Shown here: positions 1 through 5,428 of the stretch, in pieces
How the letters are laid out: every line of letters begins with the position of its first letter
How positions within the stretch are numbered: position 1 is the first letter of the stretch
NCBI GenBank assembly: GCA_937890845.1
Contig: CALADR010000345.1
Span: 1-5,667 of the forward strand
Direction of reading: 5' to 3'
DNA: 5,667 nucleotides
DNA from: an uncultured Bacteroidales bacterium
Lineage (GTDB): Bacteria > Bacteroidota > Bacteroidia > Bacteroidales > UBA932
Program-made: the position numbers and the translations under genes
The notes under the pieces: model-generated
What the model was told of the DNA's origin: nothing
Seen by the model: only the letters and a program-made list of their open reading frames with translations
The model's database searches: none

Positions 1-89
1 GTGACCTGAGTTTGAATCAGTCACGGTCCTTTTGCAAAGTTTAAGGGAACGGACATAGGCATGAAAATCCGTATATCTGTTCCCTTAAA
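1..89 (+). other. Two tandem predicted stem-loops, part of a structured transcript 3' region
   Basis: The first stem pairs GTGA/CTGA (1-4, 6-9, with C5 bulged) with TCAGTCAC (17-24). The second is a perfect 11-bp inverted repeat, TTTAAGGGAAC (40-50) with GTTCCCTTAAA (79-89). It extends inward through a G-U pair to 53/76, then a mismatch, then 55-57 with 72-74. Position 89 directly abuts the next stem, which starts at 90, so the helices could stack. No convincing coding frame covers the region: + frames 1 and 2 stop within the first dozen bases, and frame 3 stops at 42-44, so only a short C-terminal tail of an upstream gene is possible. Minus-strand ATGs here give short open frames only. It could be the 3' half of a non-coding RNA starting off the left edge, or the 3' UTR of an upstream + strand gene. 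No known RNA family was recognised. Confidence 0.45.
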
Positions 90-157
90 GGATTCCAAAG
101 ACTACATACACACATCAAGCCGGACAGTATTGTCCGTTTTGGAATCCGCTTTTTTTT
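90..157 (+). terminator. Rho-independent-type terminator with a compound stem
   Basis: A perfect 10-bp inverted repeat, GGATTCCAAA (90-99) with TTTGGAATCC (138-147), encloses a second perfect hairpin, CGGACA (121-126), loop GTAT, TGTCCG (131-136). After GC it runs straight into eight T's (150-157). Stem plus T-tract is the classic intrinsic terminator layout for + strand transcription. On the - strand no comparable T-run follows the stem, so it is less likely to end the glycosyltransferase unit whose last stop codon is at 230. The gene or RNA it terminates lies mostly or wholly left of the window. Confidence 0.65.
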
Positions 158-229
158 GATTTCCGTAGTCTGCAATGAACTTCCTGTCCTAAAGATATAG
201 GTTTTCAGTATAATGCCATGTAATGATTC

Positions 230-1120
230 TTACAGAATGTGTATTTTTTTTCTGGCTGAAAGTAATTTCCAGCAGCCGTCCATTACTTTTGCAGTATGCC
301 ACAAAGAAAAAGGAAGGCGTGCAAATTCTATGAAAATGCCTTTAGTTTGAGAACTGCCTGATTTATATGCACGTTTGAAGAAATTCCACATTATTTCAGC
401 ATTTAGCTTTTTTAGTTCATTTCTTGAAAAATCTGCCTCAGGAATGTATAGTGGAAGGAACTTGCTCCATTTTTCATTATGTATTCTTACAGTGCTTCTG
501 ATCCAGTCCTCGTGGAAACTTCCGTTGCTCATATGCAGTATTTCCATACGGCAGCAATAGTTTTTGAGATGTCTGGCAATTTCCATCGTATAGTCAATGT
601 CGTAGCAGTGGAATCCGGTAAGAGCCGTTTCGTCAAAAGGCCATTTCTCATGTACGGACTTTCTTACAGCAAGACCGAAGCCGTCAAGGGTCACGACCCG
701 TGAAAATTGTGTATTCTCAGGCATGTTGATATTGCTCAGACGCTCTTCCCCGTCTTTGTCTATATACCAGTAATGAGATCTTTCTGTATCCGAATTTGTC
801 CACCATCCACTGTATGCTGCAGCTTTTATTATGCTGCCTGCAAATCCAAGAACTCCGCAGTCTTCTTCACCTAGCTTGTTTTCGATAATATTGCCCCAGC
901 CGGTTTCTTTGAATCTTATGTCTTCATGCAGGAAGAAAATATTCTCTCCAGAAGCGTTTGACGCGCATCTATTATAGACTGCTGCTATTGGAAGGGCTTC
1001 ATTTCTGTTGTCAAACCCAATAATTTCGTATCTGGTTCCACTGCCTATAGTAGCTTCAATATTCCTTTTCAACTCATCTAGTCTTGACGGAGAAATTGAG
1101 CAAATTATTATGCTTATCAT
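230..1120 (-). CDS. GT2-like glycosyltransferase (Glyco_tranf_2_5 type), 296 aa
   Basis: Predicted cytoplasmic GT-A-fold enzyme that moves a sugar from a nucleotide donor to a growing surface glycan. The N-terminus MISIIICSISPSRLDELKRN (1-20) is the nucleotide-binding strand and helix typical of this family. FLHEDIRF (63-70) holds HED where GT-A enzymes carry their DxD-type metal site. A Gly-Trp-Trp motif (105-107), LDGFGLAVRK (145-154) and GFHCYDIDYTM (169-179) follow, with a conserved-looking His at 196. The last 70 or so residues are basic and aromatic and may touch the membrane or acceptor. No signal peptide or clear membrane span is seen. The ATG lies 10 nt after the stop of the DUF5672 gene, so the two are almost certainly cotranscribed. 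The leader has no Shine-Dalgarno sequence, as is common in Bacteroidota. Family assignment is firm; donor and acceptor are unknown. Confidence 0.88.
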   Translation of the reverse strand: MISIIICSISPSRLDELKRNIEATIGSGTRYEIIGFDNRNEALPIAAVYNRCASNASGENIFFLHEDIRFKETGWGNIIENKLGEEDCGVLGFAGSIIKAAAYSGWWTNSDTERSHYWYIDKDGEERLSNINMPENTQFSRVVTLDGFGLAVRKSVHEKWPFDETALTGFHCYDIDYTMEIARHLKNYCCRMEILHMSNGSFHEDWIRSTVRIHNEKWSKFLPLYIPEADFSRNELKKLNAEIMWNFFKRAYKSGSSQTKGIFIEFARLPFSLWHTAKVMDGCWKLLSARKKIHIL

Positions 1121-1130
1121 TGGGATTGTC

Positions 1131-1904
1131 TTATTTTATTAAACCTTTCCAGAAACTGCCATATTCTTTATGATACCAGGCATGACATCCGAAGGGAAGC
1201 CTTTCCTTATTGAGCCTGAATGATTCTTCCGGATTCTGTTCAAAAGCGAACTCCAGAGCTTCTTTCCACCCTGGGCGCGATATTTCGTGTGTAGAGGTTT
1301 CATAGAAAATCCAAAGATCTTCAGGGTAAAAAGGTTTATTGTCAGCGAGCTGATCTGCTATCTTGTCTTTATATTTTTCTGTAATCTTTATAAAGTCGTC
1401 AACATTTCTCAATGAGAAGCCTCCGTTTCCTACATTATAGAAAGTATCGCGAAGCCTTTTCCTGTCACTCGTTTTGAATTTGCGTAAAAACGGAAGAATT
1501 ATTTTACCCCAAAAAGTACAGTATTTTTTCCGGGTGGGAATCCATGGCGCACCTATGTAGCTATAACCTCTTTCCGCCCATTCCTGCAGCCTGTCGTAGA
1601 ACACATAAGCATCCAGCTGGTAAATCAGTATATACTCATAATCTGAAAACCGTTTGTAGAAACTGCTGTCCAGCATCATTTTATTGTATGCCCTTATCCC
1701 TTTGAAATTGGAGTCGCCGAATCTTCTGTATTCCAATGCTGGAAATGATAAAGACAATTGAACCGTATCCAGACTTTCCGGTACAGCAGCTATGATTTTA
1801 TGTCCGGAAAGCACTTCGAACACCCTTCTTAGAGAAGTTCTTTCATTTTCTGAAAAGTCAATCTTGTATATAGGTATTACTACAGCTGTTTTCTTAACGG
1901 ACAT
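1131..1904 (-). CDS. DUF5672 family protein, predicted glycosyltransferase, 257 aa
   Basis: Recognised as DUF5672 from its ordered motifs, numbered from the chosen ATG: an opening strand KKTAVVIPIYK (4-14), IYQLDAYVF (94-102), YIGAPW (116-121), VGNGGFSLR (158-166), PEDLW (194-198) and LPFGCHAW (236-243). The family usually sits among glycosyltransferases. The Gln-Leu-Asp in the second motif resembles a GT-A metal-binding Asp and Pro-Glu-Asp could supply the catalytic acid, but those roles are inferred. The ATG at 1904 is preferred because the conserved strand begins four residues later. An in-frame TTG at 1934 would add ten residues (MHIFAETEKI) with no family resemblance that I can see. From the ATG, the gap to the stop of the upstream GT4 gene is 71 nt, so the gene probably shares its transcript, although a weak internal promoter is possible. 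Substrate unknown. Confidence 0.85.
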   Translation of the reverse strand: MSVKKTAVVIPIYKIDFSENERTSLRRVFEVLSGHKIIAAVPESLDTVQLSLSFPALEYRRFGDSNFKGIRAYNKMMLDSSFYKRFSDYEYILIYQLDAYVFYDRLQEWAERGYSYIGAPWIPTRKKYCTFWGKIILPFLRKFKTSDRKRLRDTFYNVGNGGFSLRNVDDFIKITEKYKDKIADQLADNKPFYPEDLWIFYETSTHEISRPGWKEALEFAFEQNPEESFRLNKERLPFGCHAWYHKEYGSFWKGLIK

Positions 1905-1921
1905 AATTTTTTCAGTTTCTG

Positions 1922-1955
1922 CAAAAATATGCAATTTATTCGGTAAAAGTGCAAA
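1922..1955 (-). promoter_or_regulatory. Possible internal promoter before the DUF5672 gene
   Basis: On the - strand TATTTTTG (1929 to 1922) matches the Bacteroides -7 consensus TAnnTTTG, and TTTG (1955 to 1952) lies 22 nt upstream, slightly longer than the usual spacing of about 20. A start site about 7 nt downstream would leave a leader of only about 10 nt before the ATG at 1904. The match lies in AT-rich sequence where chance hits are common, so it is listed as a candidate only. If real, it would also argue against the TTG start at 1934. Confidence 0.22.
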
Positions 1956-1975
1956 GCTGGTAAATCAAATATGTG

Positions 1976-3025
1976 TCAGTAAGACAAAATCCGCTTATAC
2001 ACTTTGATGTACTCTCTGGCTGCAGTTTCCCATGAAAATGATTCTGCATGCCGTTTTATATATTCCGGTGAGATTTCCCCTGATTCATACTTCCTGATTC
2101 CCTCGTTGAACTCTTCCTTCATTTTTTCAGGATCGAACTCCCGGTTGAAATAAAATGCCGCATCACCTCCAATTTCCGGAAGACTGGTGCATTGGGATAG
2201 GAAAACAGGTTTCCCATAGCGCATGGCTTCAATAGGGGGCAGACCAAATCCTTCTGCTATGGAAGGGAATACAAGTGCTTTGCAGTTCTGCAGATACCAG
2301 TGCTTGGTACATTCGTCAACTCCTCCGGTGAATATTACTCTGTCTGAAACTCCTGACTTTTTCGCTTCTGCCATTATTTTTGAGTAATATGGTTCTTCAA
2401 TTCCTCCTGATATTAAAAGAAGAAGATCGTTTCCTTGCAGCAGTGCTGGAAGAACATGGTAGTTCTTTTTTTCAAGAGTTGCACCTATGGTATAAAGGAA
2501 TTCTTTTTCAGGGGCGTTTTCCGGTTTTATTATTTTTCCTTCATAGCGCTCGCACCCGTTGTGTATTACGGTAATCCTTTTCCCTTTCAGGTCCATATTG
2601 CTGACAATATCTTTCTTTGCAAATTCAGATATTGTAACTATTTCAGTGGCTCTGTCAATTTTTTTCTGGAGTTTCTTTTTCCAATAGAGCGGACCTTCTT
2701 TTGTATTTTCGTAAAGAAAGTTCAAGTCATGGATTGTTAGAAGTATCTTGCCTCTGGCCGGCATGATGGCTGGATATTGTATGGTAGTATGCCAAAGTCC
2801 TCCTTTTGCGAGCCAGTAAGGGAAAATGTATTTGTGCAGGCTCCTGTATATGACATAGTCGGCATCCGGGCCTAAAACTCCCAGATTTCGTTTCCTTAAA
2901 TAAAAACTTATGTCAAGGTTGTCACTTTCGGAATTTTCCTTGATTATGGCTTTAGCCAGATTCCTGCAGAAGTGGGAAATTCCTGTGTTTTCGCATTTTA
3001 TGCGCTCGCAGTCAAAAACAATCAT
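1976..3025 (-). CDS. GT4 family glycosyltransferase (GT-B fold), 349 aa
   Basis: Retaining, metal-independent GT-B enzyme that adds a sugar from a nucleotide donor. The N-terminal domain starts with MIVFDCERIKCENTG and contains LLTIHDLNFLY (95-105). IVTISEFAKKDI (129-140) and VIHNG (153-157) lead to the C-terminal donor domain. That domain has IGATLEKKNYHVL (180-192), with the lysines expected to contact donor phosphates, DRVIFTGGVD (228-237), and FPSIAEGFGLPPIEAM (253-268) with the GT4 EX7E pair Glu258/Glu266. The C-terminal SFSWETAAREY is the usual GT4 closing helix. Length is normal for a short GT4 enzyme, and there is no signal peptide or membrane span. It is first in a - strand unit with the DUF5672 and GT2-like genes and is head to head with a paralogue sharing roughly half its residues by eye. 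It probably builds a lipopolysaccharide or lipooligosaccharide core; the sugar specificity is unknown. Confidence 0.92.
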   Translation of the reverse strand: MIVFDCERIKCENTGISHFCRNLAKAIIKENSESDNLDISFYLRKRNLGVLGPDADYVIYRSLHKYIFPYWLAKGGLWHTTIQYPAIMPARGKILLTIHDLNFLYENTKEGPLYWKKKLQKKIDRATEIVTISEFAKKDIVSNMDLKGKRITVIHNGCERYEGKIIKPENAPEKEFLYTIGATLEKKNYHVLPALLQGNDLLLLISGGIEEPYYSKIMAEAKKSGVSDRVIFTGGVDECTKHWYLQNCKALVFPSIAEGFGLPPIEAMRYGKPVFLSQCTSLPEIGGDAAFYFNREFDPEKMKEEFNEGIRKYESGEISPEYIKRHAESFSWETAAREYIKVYKRILSY

Positions 3026-3050
3026 TCGAATCGAAATTAGTTACGATAAC

Positions 3051-3058
3051 CAAATCTA
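3051..3058 (-). promoter_or_regulatory. -7 box of the GT4/DUF5672/GT2-like unit
   Basis: Reading on the - strand, TAGATTTG matches the Bacteroides -7 consensus TAnnTTTG exactly and stands 25 nt before the ATG at 3025, implying a short leader of about 20 nt. No proper TTTG -33 element is present at 20 nt; the nearest is a TTTTCG stretch in the central A/T palindrome. It is the only candidate in this gap for the - strand genes, and its position mirrors the box serving the opposite gene. Confidence 0.5.
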
Positions 3059-3074
3059 TCCTCAAAATTATGTA

Positions 3075-3088
3075 TTTTTTCGAAAAAA
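3075..3088. repeat. 14-bp perfect A/T palindrome midway between divergent GT4 genes
   Basis: Six T's, CG, then six A's (the A-run continues to 3090) form a perfect palindrome around TTCGAA, close to the midpoint of the two start codons (3025 and 3144) and of the two -7 boxes. Such A-tracts bend DNA and could act as a shared UP-like element or a regulator site. Runs of A and T are frequent in Bacteroidota intergenic DNA, so function is unproven. Confidence 0.4.
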
Positions 3089-3112
3089 AAGAAAACTCAA
3101 GGAAAAATAATG

Positions 3113-3120
3113 TACATTTG
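3113..3120 (+). promoter_or_regulatory. -7 box of the + strand GT4 gene
   Basis: TACATTTG matches TAnnTTTG exactly and ends 23 nt before the ATG at 3144. The expected start site near 3127 leaves a leader of about 17 nt. No TTTG is found at the -33 position, where the sequence is A-rich (about 3083-3096), so an A-tract upstream element may substitute. The layout is nearly the mirror image of the - strand box at 3051-3058. Confidence 0.5.
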
Positions 3121-3143
3121 CAGATGTTCGATACTTTATACCT

Positions 3144-4184
3144 ATGTTTGTTTTCGATTGCGAAAGAATGAAATATGAGAACACCGGCTTGCATGTGTTC
3201 TGTGATAATTTGGCTTCACATCTTGTAAACCAGGTCAACAAAACAGGTGATGATATCGGATTCTTTGTGCCGAAGCGATATGTAGGAAGGTGGGGAAGCA
3301 GGTTCTATTATCGTACTGTGAAAAACTGGAACAAGATTTGGCTTCCGTGCGATCCTGCAGTAAAAGTATGGCATTGTGCTCATCAGCAGACATCTTATTT
3401 GCCGCCGCGTAATGTCAAAATGGTTCTGACTGTACATGATTTGAATTTTCTGTATGAAAAGCCAAAGTACAAGCACAGAAGGTATCTCGACGCTCTCCAA
3501 TACAGGCTTGACAGGGCAGACAGTGTAGTTGCAGTTTCAGAATGCACAAAAAGAGATTTGCTGAAAAACATGGACCTCAAAGGAAAATATGTTGAGGTTG
3601 TATATAATGGTCTGAACTTTTTTGAAGGGGATGAAATGCCCCCTGTTGCAAAGCCGGAAGGAGACTTTCTTTTTTCTGTGGGTACTATCCTTCCAAAGAA
3701 AAATTTTCATGTACTTCCAGCTATTCTGAAAGGTAATGACTATAAACTTATAATTGCCGGTAACCGCTCTAAATACGAAAATGATATAATGGCTGAGGCT
3801 CAAAAGTGGGGCGTCGAAGACAGAGTGTTTATTGTAGGTCCTGTTGATGAGGCTGTAAAGTATTGGTATATAAGAAATTGCAGTGCGTTTCTTTTTCCGT
3901 CTATTTCCGAAGGGTTCGGGTTGCCTGTAATTGAAGCTATGTATTACGGCAAGCCTATATTTCTTTCAGACCATACCGCTTTGCCGGAGGTAGGAGGGCC
4001 TCATGCAATTTATTTCAATCATGAATTCGAACCGAATCTCATGCAGAAAGAGTTTGCAGAAGGTTTGAAGCTTTTCAAGGACGGAGTCAAAGATCAGGAG
4101 AAAATGATAGAGCATGCCTTGAGTTTTTCGTGGGAGCGTACAGCAAGGAGGTATCTTGAAATATACAGGGAACTGGCAGATTGA
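3144..4184 (+). CDS. GT4 family glycosyltransferase (GT-B fold), 346 aa, paralogue of the divergent GT4
   Basis: GT-B retaining glycosyltransferase of the same subfamily as its head-to-head neighbour. Both open with VFDCER, a Lys, ENTG, then a Phe-Cys and NLA. Visible motifs in order: VLTVHDLNFLY (94-104), VVAVSECTKRDLLKNMDLKGK (128-148), VVYNG (152-156), VGTILPKKNFHVLPA (179-193) with phosphate-contacting lysines, DRVFIVGPVD (226-235), and FPSISEGFGLPVIEAM (251-266) with the EX7E pair Glu256/Glu264. SFSWERTARRY closes the protein. The N-terminal acceptor domain (about 30-90) differs most from the paralogue, while the donor domain is best conserved, suggesting related donors but different acceptors (inference). 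It is cytoplasmic with no membrane span. It is transcribed alone in this window, and the next gene converges on it. Likely role: another sugar of the same surface glycan. The ATG is supported by the paralogue's identical start position. Confidence 0.92.
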   Translation: MFVFDCERMKYENTGLHVFCDNLASHLVNQVNKTGDDIGFFVPKRYVGRWGSRFYYRTVKNWNKIWLPCDPAVKVWHCAHQQTSYLPPRNVKMVLTVHDLNFLYEKPKYKHRRYLDALQYRLDRADSVVAVSECTKRDLLKNMDLKGKYVEVVYNGLNFFEGDEMPPVAKPEGDFLFSVGTILPKKNFHVLPAILKGNDYKLIIAGNRSKYENDIMAEAQKWGVEDRVFIVGPVDEAVKYWYIRNCSAFLFPSISEGFGLPVIEAMYYGKPIFLSDHTALPEVGGPHAIYFNHEFEPNLMQKEFAEGLKLFKDGVKDQEKMIEHALSFSWERTARRYLEIYRELAD

Positions 4185-4219
4185 TTATGCCTGCCTGAAG
4201 CAAATATCATAAAATTACC

Positions 4220-4237
4220 TGCATCATTTCCGATGCA
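4220..4237. terminator. Weak stem-loop between convergent genes
   Basis: TGCATC (4220-4225) and GATGCA (4232-4237) form a perfect 6-bp stem with a 6-nt loop in the 66-bp gap between the stops of the GT4 gene (4184) and the M28 gene (4251). Its place suits a bidirectional terminator, but no T-run follows on either strand, only AATATCTT on + and a short TTTT within GGTAATTTTATG on -. The call is tentative. Confidence 0.25.
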
Positions 4238-4250
4238 ATATCTTCCGGTG

Positions 4251-5267
4251 TTATCTTGACATTTTTTCTAGCCAGTGGAAAATCAGGATAATTCTTTTTC
4301 TGAGTACATCGGCGTCAATGGTGTCTGGAGTGTCAAATGTCTTATTGTTATTCATGGTGATTCCTGAGGTAAAGAGCACGGAAGGAACCTTGTTCTCAAC
4401 AAAGACCCTTTGGTCGGACAGTGAGTAGAAAACACGGGTAAAATCTTTGCTGCCGTAGTATGTGTGTGCTATTTCCAGGTCAGTGCCGTAAAACAGGTTA
4501 CACATTGAAACCTTGTCCCTGTCATCAGGATGCAGTTTGCTGTTCCCCAGCATTATTATATAGTCTTTCCTTCCTGATTTGAGAGTTGAAAGAGAACATC
4601 CTATCTGGTCAATGTTGACCATAAGGGAAATGTCTTCAGGTTTTATCACATTGCCTGTCAGAGGGTCATTCAGGTATCCGTCTGCTATTGTCTTCCAGAA
4701 AGAGTAGGAGCCGGCTAGATTTGTAAAATATCCGTCAAATGCGATGAATATTATATTTTTCCCGTATACACGTCCCAAAGTCTTCATGGAAGAGAACATT
4801 TCTGCAAGTGTCGTGAGTGCGACTGTGCCAGATGCATTGCTGTCCGCTCCTGGGTACATGTTCCCTCCGAGTATGCCGAGATGGTCAAAGTGTGCACCTA
4901 CTATTATGTATGAATCTTTAGGGTTTTTGACAGATCCTGGAATCATGCCGAGAATATTGTGTCCTACGAGTCCGTTGCCAGCATAAATATGTTGGGCATA
5001 GCTTCCGTTGAATGGAATCAGACCGGATTTGCGGAATGAGCGTATCAGCCAGAATGCTGCCTCCGTATTGCCTGTACTGCCTGTAGCGCGTCCGGCGCAA
5101 AGACTGTCTGAAAGGAATTCAATCTGTCTGGAAAGTTTTTCTGTCCAGACAACATTGTGAGACGTGCAGTCTGAGGATGCCCACGCATTTTGTCCGTGTG
5201 CCTGAACACTTGCTGTCAGTAAAAGAGCCAGAAGGCTCAGTACATATAGAGGAAAGACTTTACTCAT
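4251..5267 (-). CDS. Secreted M28-fold protein with a degenerate active site, 338 aa
   Basis: Recognisable as M28 family (zinc aminopeptidase fold). A signal peptide (1-23: Lys3, hydrophobic core 5-19, VQA cleavage site) sends it to the periplasm or beyond; there is no lipobox Cys. The pre-catalytic SDSLCAGRATGSTGN (53-67) and GHNILGMIPG (102-111) are typical. GAHFDHLG (124-131) gives the ligand His126 and Asp128, PGADSNASG (139-147) the bridging Asp142, and VNIDQIG (217-223) the ligand Asp220. However, the usual GEE of the IAFxGEExGLxGS motif reads GYF (179-181), replacing the general-base Glu and a zinc Glu, and the final zinc His aligns with Asn308 in NNNKTFDTPDTID. By analogy with Vibrio aminopeptidase, zinc site 1 is lost and site 2 kept. 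It is therefore probably a pseudopeptidase or an enzyme with altered chemistry. The frame is intact, so this is not a decayed gene. The ATG is set by the signal peptide. Confidence 0.85.
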   Translation of the reverse strand: MSKVFPLYVLSLLALLLTASVQAHGQNAWASSDCTSHNVVWTEKLSRQIEFLSDSLCAGRATGSTGNTEAAFWLIRSFRKSGLIPFNGSYAQHIYAGNGLVGHNILGMIPGSVKNPKDSYIIVGAHFDHLGILGGNMYPGADSNASGTVALTTLAEMFSSMKTLGRVYGKNIIFIAFDGYFTNLAGSYSFWKTIADGYLNDPLTGNVIKPEDISLMVNIDQIGCSLSTLKSGRKDYIIMLGNSKLHPDDRDKVSMCNLFYGTDLEIAHTYYGSKDFTRVFYSLSDQRVFVENKVPSVLFTSGITMNNNKTFDTPDTIDADVLRKRIILIFHWLEKMSR

Positions 5268-5308
5268 TTTATGTTTCGGTATTTTCTGGTGATTATTTCA
5301 GGGCTGTC

Positions 5309-5383
5309 AAACTACAAAAGTGCAGGCAGGCCGGTAAAAATAAACTTTGTCTCTGCTCCCAACTTTTCTTATATTTGTAGTTT
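5309..5383. repeat. 10-bp perfect inverted repeat spanning the TPR promoter
   Basis: AAACTACAAA (5309-5318) and TTTGTAGTTT (5374-5383) are exact reverse complements, 55 nt apart, in the 161-bp gap between the divergent M28 (ATG 5267) and TPR (ATG 5429) genes. The match stops at exactly 10 bp on both sides. The right arm supplies the TTTG of the TPR -7 box. The left arm, read on the - strand, completes CACTTTTG (5322 to 5315), one mismatch from TAnnTTTG, a weak candidate for the M28 promoter; another is TAATTTTG (5407 to 5400, - strand). The arms may be regulator half-sites, a chance pairing of promoter sequences, or the ends of a small invertible segment. Confidence 0.5.
5346..5377 (+). promoter_or_regulatory. 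Bacteroides-type promoter for the TPR gene
   Basis: The -33 box TTTG (5346-5349) is followed after exactly 20 nt by the -7 box TATATTTG (5370-5377), a full match to the Bacteroides primary sigma consensus with normal spacing. The start site is expected near 5384, leaving a leader of about 45 nt before the ATG at 5429. It is the only promoter in the window with both elements at ideal distance. Confidence 0.75.
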
Positions 5384-5428
5384 ATTTGCAATGAAGTGCC
5401 AAAATTAGGAAAAAATAAAGGAAGTATA

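Noticed and set aside
40..89. The 11-bp inverted repeat as the ends of an invertible segment or insertion-sequence termini
   Set aside because: The arms are only 28 nt apart and pair further inward with a G-U pair, which fits an RNA hairpin; there is no transposase, target duplication or promoter inside.
375..703. Open frames on the + strand opposite the GT2-like gene (61 and 74 aa)
   Set aside because: They lie wholly opposite a well-supported coding sequence, have no recognisable domain and no promoter, and overlap each other in different frames; they are antisense shadows.
2380..2740. + strand frames of 64 and 101 aa opposite the - strand GT4 gene
   Set aside because: Both are antisense to conserved GT4 motifs, rich in Phe/Leu/Cys runs expected from complementing coding sequence, and show no family resemblance.
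3012..3194. Small - strand frame bridging the GT4 divergent gap
   Set aside because: It crosses both -7 boxes and overlaps the start of each GT4 gene; composition is that of AT-rich non-coding DNA.
4918..5100. 60-aa - strand frame within the M28 gene, and an 80-aa + strand frame at 4744-4986
   Set aside because: They cover the same bases as the conserved M28 metal-site motifs in the correct frame, so these alternatives are shadows.
5391..5408. Five-codon upstream frame (MKCQN, stop TAG) in the TPR leader
   Set aside because: It starts only about 7 nt after the expected transcription start and has no ribosome-binding context; too short to distinguish from chance.
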